NCBI GenBank assembly: GCA_037962975.1
Contig: CM075676.1
Span: 45,866,001-45,930,000, forward strand
DNA: 64,000 nucleotides
From: Clitoria ternatea
Lineage: Eukaryota; Streptophyta; Magnoliopsida; Fabales; Fabaceae
Direction of reading: 5' to 3'
In this document: one piece after another, positions 58,657 to 64,000 of the stretch
Numbering within the stretch: position 1 is the first letter of the stretch
Layout of the letters: each line of letters begins with the position of its first letter
Program-made: the position numbers and the translations under genes
The notes under the pieces: generated by a model
The model's database searches: none
Seen by the model: the letters and a program-made list of their open reading frames with translations, nothing else
Told to the model about the DNA's origin: nothing

Positions 58657-61600
58657 CATCGTGATCGTTCTCCAGATCCTGATAGTACTCGGGAACCAAA
58701 ACGTACGGCGGTATCAGAGAAACAAAAAGGCGTTGTTCTGGAGTCCGCCCAACGAGAACCAAGCCCTGAACGTAGATCACTAGGTAAAAGGCAGGTGGTA
58801 GACATGATTGCTAGAGGCTTCGCAGGAGGCAGACCCTCAAACACCGCCCGGAAAAATCATCATCGTATGATCTTATCTATGCAGGGCAAGAACAAAGAAT
58901 ATCGCCCATTCAGGGACGGAGTTCAGACTCTGCCTATAACCTTCACAGATGATGATTTTGGCCCAACCATTCCTGAGGGAGATGACGCAGTAGTGATCAT
59001 TGCGGTGATCGCTAATATGGATGTAAAACACATCCTAGTTGATCAGGGAAGTTCCTGCGACGTTATCTTTTATGACTGTTTTAAACGCATGGGACTGACT
59101 GACGCTGATTTGCAGCCTTACACACAGGACCTTACAGCTTTTAATGGCGCCAAACAGCCTACTAAAGGCTACTTGGACACAAGGATTACCTTCGATGGTG
59201 AACCTGGAGCAAGGACTGTGAAATCCAGGGTTCTTGTCATTGATGTTAAATCCCCATACAATGGCATCATTGGGCGGCCTACTCTGAATGCCATGGAAGC
59301 CATCGTTTCAACCCCCCACTTGTTAATCAAGTTCATCGATAAAGATAATCAAGTCTCATCTGTCAGGGGTGACCAGGAGATGGCTTGTTATTGTTACAAT
59401 TTAAGTCTTAACATGGTGAAGCTTGAAACCATGTCTAAGAAAAGAAAATTGAACGAAGGAAACAGTGCTGCGGCATCCATCAACTTGGTGGATCTTGATC
59501 CCAGGGCGGAGTCTTCTATAGACCCACTAAATCCTTTGAAACCAACTCCTGATGGTGGTTCCAAGTCTATTGTTTTGGGCAGCACCCCGGAGCAAATTAC
59601 TAACATCAATGACAAACTGGAGCCTAACATGGAAGCAAGACTGATTACACTCCTCCATGAGTACAAGGAAATTTTTGCCTGGACAGCTGCAGACATGCCT
59701 GGTATGGATCCTAACTTTTGTTGCCACCGCCTGGCGGTGTATCCTGAAACCAAGCCAGTGGCATAAAAGAAACGGCGTATGGGTCCTGCTAAGCAAAAGG
59801 TTGCTTGTGAACAAACTGAAGAACTCCTTAAGGCGGGGTTCATCAGGGAACTCCGTTACTCTTCCTGGCTGTCCAACGTGGTTATGGTATAGAAAGCCAA
59901 TGGCAAATGGCGCATGTGCATAGACTACGTTGACCTGAATAAATGTTATCCCAAAGATCCTTATCCTCTCCCTAACATTGACAGACTGGTTGACGACTCA
60001 TCAGGATACAAGTATCTATCCTTCATGGATGCTTACTCCGGATACAACCAAATTCCAATGTGTGAGGATGATCAGAAAAAACAGCATTTATCAATGACAA
60101 AGGGGTCTTTTGCCACAATGTCATGCCATTTGGGCTGAAGAACGCTGGGGCCACCTACCAGCGCATGATCAATAAAGTCTTTGAGGGCATGCACACAAAG
60201 CTGGTGGAGGTTTATATTGATGATATCATCGCCAAAACTCTGGAGGGAGGAGACCATGTTGAAGACCTACGCCTCATTTTTCAACGCCTGCGGCAATACA
60301 ACATGAGACTCAACCCACTAAAATGTACATTTGTTGTGCCTGGGGGGAGATTTTTGGGTTTCATGTTAACACAAAGAGGCATAGAAGCTAATCCTGACAA
60401 GTGTCGTGTGATACAAGAGTTACAGAGCCCCAAAACATTGAAAGAGGTACAATCCCTCAATGGCAAAATCGCTGCTCTAGCACGATTCATGCCAAAATGG
60501 CTCATCGCTCTCTCCCCTTGTACAAGATGTTGAAGAAGGATAAAAAATTCAATTGGGGCCCAGAGCAAGAGGTGGCCTTCCAAAGCTTGAAAAATGTCTT
60601 AGCCAGCCCTCCAATCCTGGTAAAACCAAGCCCAGGTGAGCAACTCATTGTTTATTTGTCTGTTTCAGATGAAGCGCTGGCAGTGGCCCTGGTCAAGGAA
60701 ACAGTTGAAGGCCAACGACCGGTGTACTTCACTGGTAAAACATTGCATGGTGCAGAGTGCCGTTATCAGAAGATTGAAAAGGCAGCACTTGCAGTTGTTT
60801 GGGCCTCACGACGCCTAAGACCATATTTCCATGCACATCCCATCCTGATTCGCATAGACTTGCCACTCCGTACTATATTGTTCAAGCCAGACTTAGCAGG
60901 AAGGATGATCAAATAGGCCATAGAACTCTCTGAATTCGACATATCCTATGAACCAAGAACTGCTATCAAGGCACAAGTCCTAGCAGATTTCGTAGTTAAA
61001 TTAACAGGCTCTAGCCCAGATGCAAATTATTCACACTGGACAATATATGTCGATGGGTCTTCGAACAGCAAAGGATGTGGGGCAGGAATCGTTATAGAAA
61101 GTGATGACGGGGTACATCTTGAAATTTTATTGCACTTTACCTTCACTACGTCTAACAATTAGGCGGAGTATGAAGCCTGCTTGGCCGGACTCAGAGCAGC
61201 CCAAGATATTGGGGCCAAAACTGTTACTCTATGCAGTGATTCTCAATTAGTCATCTCACAAATTCTTGGTGAGTATCAGGCTAAAGAACCCCTGCTACAA
61301 CAATATCTGGACTACGTCAATGAGTTAAAACAGCGCTTCAATGAAGTTACTTTCAAGCATGTACCCCGTGAAGAGAATACACGTGCTGATATCCTCTCCA
61401 GGTTAGCCAGCACAAAGAAAGCGGGATGTACAACTACGGTTGTACAGAGTACTTTAGCGGAGCCAAGTATTTCCCTTCCCTCCTCAATACATATGATTAA
61501 AAGCCGCCCCGTTGATGACAACTCCTGGATAGCTCCAATAGTTTGTCACCTGGTTAATGGACAATTACCCACGGATGATCTTGAGCGAAAGAAACTAAAG

Positions 61601-62761
61601 AAAGAGGCACCCTATTACACACTCCTGGATGGACAGCTATACCGCCGAGGAATTTCTGTTCCTTATTTAATTTGTATAAATGAAAATGAGGTGCAAGCTG
61701 TTTTGGAAGAAGTCCATGAAGGGCAGTGTGGACATCATCCAGGGGCACGGAGTCTAATGAGAAAAATACTCAGGGCAGGGTATTGGTGGCCCACTCTGAA
61801 GCATGACTCCGCCTCATATGTTCAAAAATACGATCAATGTCAACGATTCGCAAATCTTCACCATACTCCGGCCGAGGAAATGTCATCATCAATAACGCCC
61901 TGGCCTTTTTATCAATGGGGCATGGATATTCTAGGTCCATTCCCAACTGCGCCCGACGGTATCAAATACTTGATAGTTGGTGTTGACTATTTCACCAAAT
62001 GGATTGAGGCAGAGGCAGTGGTGCACATAACGTCAGCCAGGACCCGAAGATTTGTTTATGAGAATATCATTGCGTGTTTCGGAGTCCCTGGATGCATAGT
62101 CACTGATAATGGCACCTAGTTCACAGATCGCAAGTTCACTGAACTCCTAGAAAATCTCAGCATTACGCAGATTTTCTCTTCTGTGGAACACCCTCAAACC
62201 AATGGACAAGCAGAGGTCGCCAACAGAGAAATCTTGAAGGGCCTCAAGAAACGCCTCGATGAGGCGAAGGGAGATTGGGCAAATCAATTGTGCCACGTTT
62301 TGTGGGCATATAGAACTACCCCACATTCCACCACGAATGAATCTCCGTATCGGCTGACATATGGAGTCGAGGCTGTCATTCCCATTGAATTGACAGCCCC
62401 TTCAGCTCGAGTCCTCCATTTCAATGAGGAAGCCAATCAACAGAACCTCGCACACGAATTGGAGGTTTTGGCGGAGTTGAGAGAGGAAGCCTTTGTGAGA
62501 GACCAAGCTGTCAAAGCAAAGGCCGCCAAACGGTATAATGCACGTATTTTTGAACGCCGTTTCAAAGAGGGAGATTTGGTCTTGAGAAGGGCCAACATTG
62601 GCAACAAATTTGCACACCAAGGCAAATTGGCACCAACTTGGGAAGGTCCATACCGAGTCATCGAGGTTTTGGGCAAGGGTACATACCGCCTGGAAAACTT
62701 GGATGGCACTCCGGTCAGAAATAAATGGAACATTTTAAATTTACGCATATATTACAGTTAG
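58657..62761 (+). pseudogene. Tat element pol: protease, RT, RNase H, second RNase H, integrase; broken
   Basis: Protease with ILVDQGSSCDVI (about 59035). Reverse transcriptase from 59620, including MCIDYVDLNKCYPKDPYPLP, MPFGLKNAGATYQR and the catalytic YIDDII. RNase H with LVKETVEGQRPVYF. A second RNase H (YVDGSSN, EYEACLAGL, CSDSQLV, ENTRADILSRL; about 61040-61400). Integrase with HHCC (GQCGHHPGARSLM), the core WGMDILGPFP and VTDNGT, then HPQTNGQAEVANRE, ending at 62761. Stops: 59764 (TAA), 59890, 60914, 61160 and 62117 (TAG). Frameshifts: one base lost in an A run near 60075 and one near 60495. Not functional. Confidence 0.9.
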
Positions 62762-63072
62762 TTGGGTAATACGGTATGATCTTTTCTTCCTAACTCAAGG
62801 ATCTTCCTATGTATGCTTTCCTTGAAAGGGTTTCGAAAAGATATATCCCAACTCAATCCTTTATGTAGTTCCATTCTCAATGAAATGCCTTCCTGTATTT
62901 AATCTTTACTCTAATTTTGAATTGATTATCCATGGCAGAACTTGTTCCCATGCAGATAAGACAACAGCTCCAAAAAACTGAAGCATAAATGCATAACTCT
63001 TTATTCCATAAAGATCAACCAACATGCAACGCCGCTTCACAAACGGAGTCAACAAAAACTCCTTGGAGAATT
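62762..63072. other. Start of the Tat 3' untranslated region
   Basis: Non-coding DNA between the integrase stop and the tandem repeats. Nothing else was recognised. Confidence 0.5.
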
Positions 63073-63715
63073 GGTGTCTCAGCTATATGCTGCACCATAC
63101 CGACCCTAAGGTACAGAAAACTCCTTGGGGGAAAAGGATTGGTGTCTCAGCTATATGCTGCACCATACCGACCCTAAGGTACAGAAAACTCCTTGGGGGG
63201 AAAGGATTGGTGTCTCAGCTATATGTTGTACCATACTGACCCTAAGGTACAGAAAACTCCTTGGGGGGAAAGGATTGGTGTCTCAGCTATATGCTGCACC
63301 ATACCGACCCTAAGGTCCTACAGGCCACCTATGGGAAGAACTAGTGTCACAGCTATATGCTGCACTAATTCGCCCCTAAGGTCCTGAAGGCTTCTTGTGG
63401 ATGAGCTGGTGTCACAGCTATATGCTGCACCACGCTAACCCCAAAATCCAACCAATTTCTTGCAGGATGAAATGGTGTCACAGCTATATGCTGCACCATA
63501 CCGCCTCAAAGGTTCAACCAATTTCTTGTAGGATGAAATGGTGTCACAGCTATATGCTGCACCATACCGCCTCAAAGGTTCAACCAATTTCTTGCAGGAT
63601 GAATTGGTGTCACAGCTATACGCTGCACCATATCGCCTCAGAGGTTCAACCAATTTCTTATAGGATAAATTGGTGTCACAGCTATATGCTACACCATAGC
63701 AATCCTGAACATTCC
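63073..63715. repeat. 66-68-bp tandem repeat array in the Tat 3' UTR
   Basis: Ten copies. The constant part is GGTGTC(A/T)CAGCTATATGCTGCACCATA. The first four have a period of exactly 68 bp with an ACTCCTTGGGG spacer; the later ones have 65-66 bp with a CAACCAATTTCTTG spacer. Within each unit AGCTATATGCT is near-palindromic. Open frames across it follow from the 66-bp (22-codon) period and are not genes. Confidence 0.9.
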
Positions 63716-63827
63716 ATCCAAAACTTGACTCCGCCTAACTTCCAATGTTTTACGGAGTACATAATCAACAAACCCAAGCACTATCAACAAGTTTAAGTAA
63801 GTTCAACACTTGTAAAATTGTACTTCA

Positions 63828-64000
63828 TTGAAATTCCTAAGAGGCTACTCCGCCTTCTTACGGAATCCAACTCTATTGAAATTCCTAAGAGGATACTCCG
63901 CCTTCTTACGGAATCCAACTCCTTTGAAATTCCTAAGAGGCTACTCCGCCTTCGTACGGAATCCAACTCCATTGAAATTCCTAAGAGGCTATTCCGCCTT
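63828..64000. repeat. 48-bp tandem repeat array, cut by the window edge
   Basis: Three full copies and part of a fourth, with an exact 48-bp period. Unit: TTGAAATTCCTAAGAGGCTA, then CTCCGCCTTCTTACGGAATC and CAACTCCA. The copies are almost identical, so the array is recent. Confidence 0.9.

Larger units (their letters stand above)
56282..64000 (+). mobile_element. Tat/Retand-like Ty3/gypsy retrotransposon, running off the window
   Basis: LTR, primer site, gag, protease, reverse transcriptase, RNase H, a second RNase H, integrase, then tandem repeats. The second RNase H between the first and the integrase is the diagnostic mark of the Tat lineage. Pol has several stops and two frameshifts, so the copy is defective. 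The 3' end, probably with its own antisense gene and LTR, lies beyond 64000. Confidence 0.85.

Noticed and set aside
63395..63796. A 133-codon open frame with repeated CHSYMLHH-like peptide
   Set aside because: It is a reading of the 66-bp tandem array, whose period is a multiple of three; there is no independent sign of coding.
1..64000. tRNA or rRNA genes
   Set aside because: I looked for tRNA A- and B-box pairs and rRNA-like blocks and found none convincing; the tRNA-like words are retrotransposon primer sites.

Overview
This is nuclear DNA of a flowering plant, almost certainly a eudicot and plausibly a legume. The signs are split genes with GT-AG introns, AT-rich intergenic DNA, and plant-only transposon families: a Sirevirus-type Ty1/copia element, a Tat-type Ty3/gypsy element with two RNase H domains, CACTA, MULE, and hAT and foldback MITEs. 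I cannot name the species. Only two loci look like ordinary host genes in place: an intact four-exon class III peroxidase (5073-7529, +) and a two-exon secreted cysteine-rich peptide (15935-16447, -). A third host-type gene, a one-finger C2H2 protein with an EAR motif (19179-19874, -), lies inside a transposon.

Layout. 1-700: eroded CACTA transposase relic. 835-1473: hAT MITE with an exact 8-bp target duplication. 2686-3066: two foldback MITEs. 5.0-7.5 kb: peroxidase. 8715-13750: decayed Ty1/copia element on the minus strand with 428-bp LTRs and a GAACC duplication. 15.9-16.4 kb: cysteine-rich peptide gene. 17154-49072: one nested block. Its outer shell is a MULE with terminal inverted repeats of about 240 bp or more and a perfect 9-bp duplication (TATTTATTA). 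A 22.7-kb CACTA element (17392-40123, GTT duplication) sits in the left MULE repeat. A young Sirevirus (22959-32935, 1425-bp LTRs, AATAT duplication) sits in the CACTA. A deleted gypsy relic (40733-44081, TGGGA duplication) interrupts the MULE transposase gene. 49.1-52.8 kb: very AT-rich DNA and LTR fragments. 52.8-64.0 kb: Tat/Retand-like gypsy DNA in what looks like a tandem arrangement, with an antisense gene and polypurine tract, one LTR, then primer site, gag, pol and satellite-like tandem repeats running off the window.

How the parts relate. The MULE keeps a two-gene convergent plan like maize MuDR: a decayed mudrA-type transposase rightward, and inward from the other end a small intact gene for a GRF zinc finger plus membrane-segment protein. 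The CACTA keeps a TNP2-like and a TNP1-like gene with a long foldback hairpin just upstream, dense TAGCGACGG subterminal repeats, and the captured zinc-finger gene. The Sirevirus has an open pol, a gag with one stop, an extra 3' ORF, and arrays of the palindrome TAATCGATTA in both LTRs and before the extra ORF. Several element ORFs are broken by TAG codons where the family, or an internal repeat, has CAG or TGG. That fits deamination of methylated cytosine.
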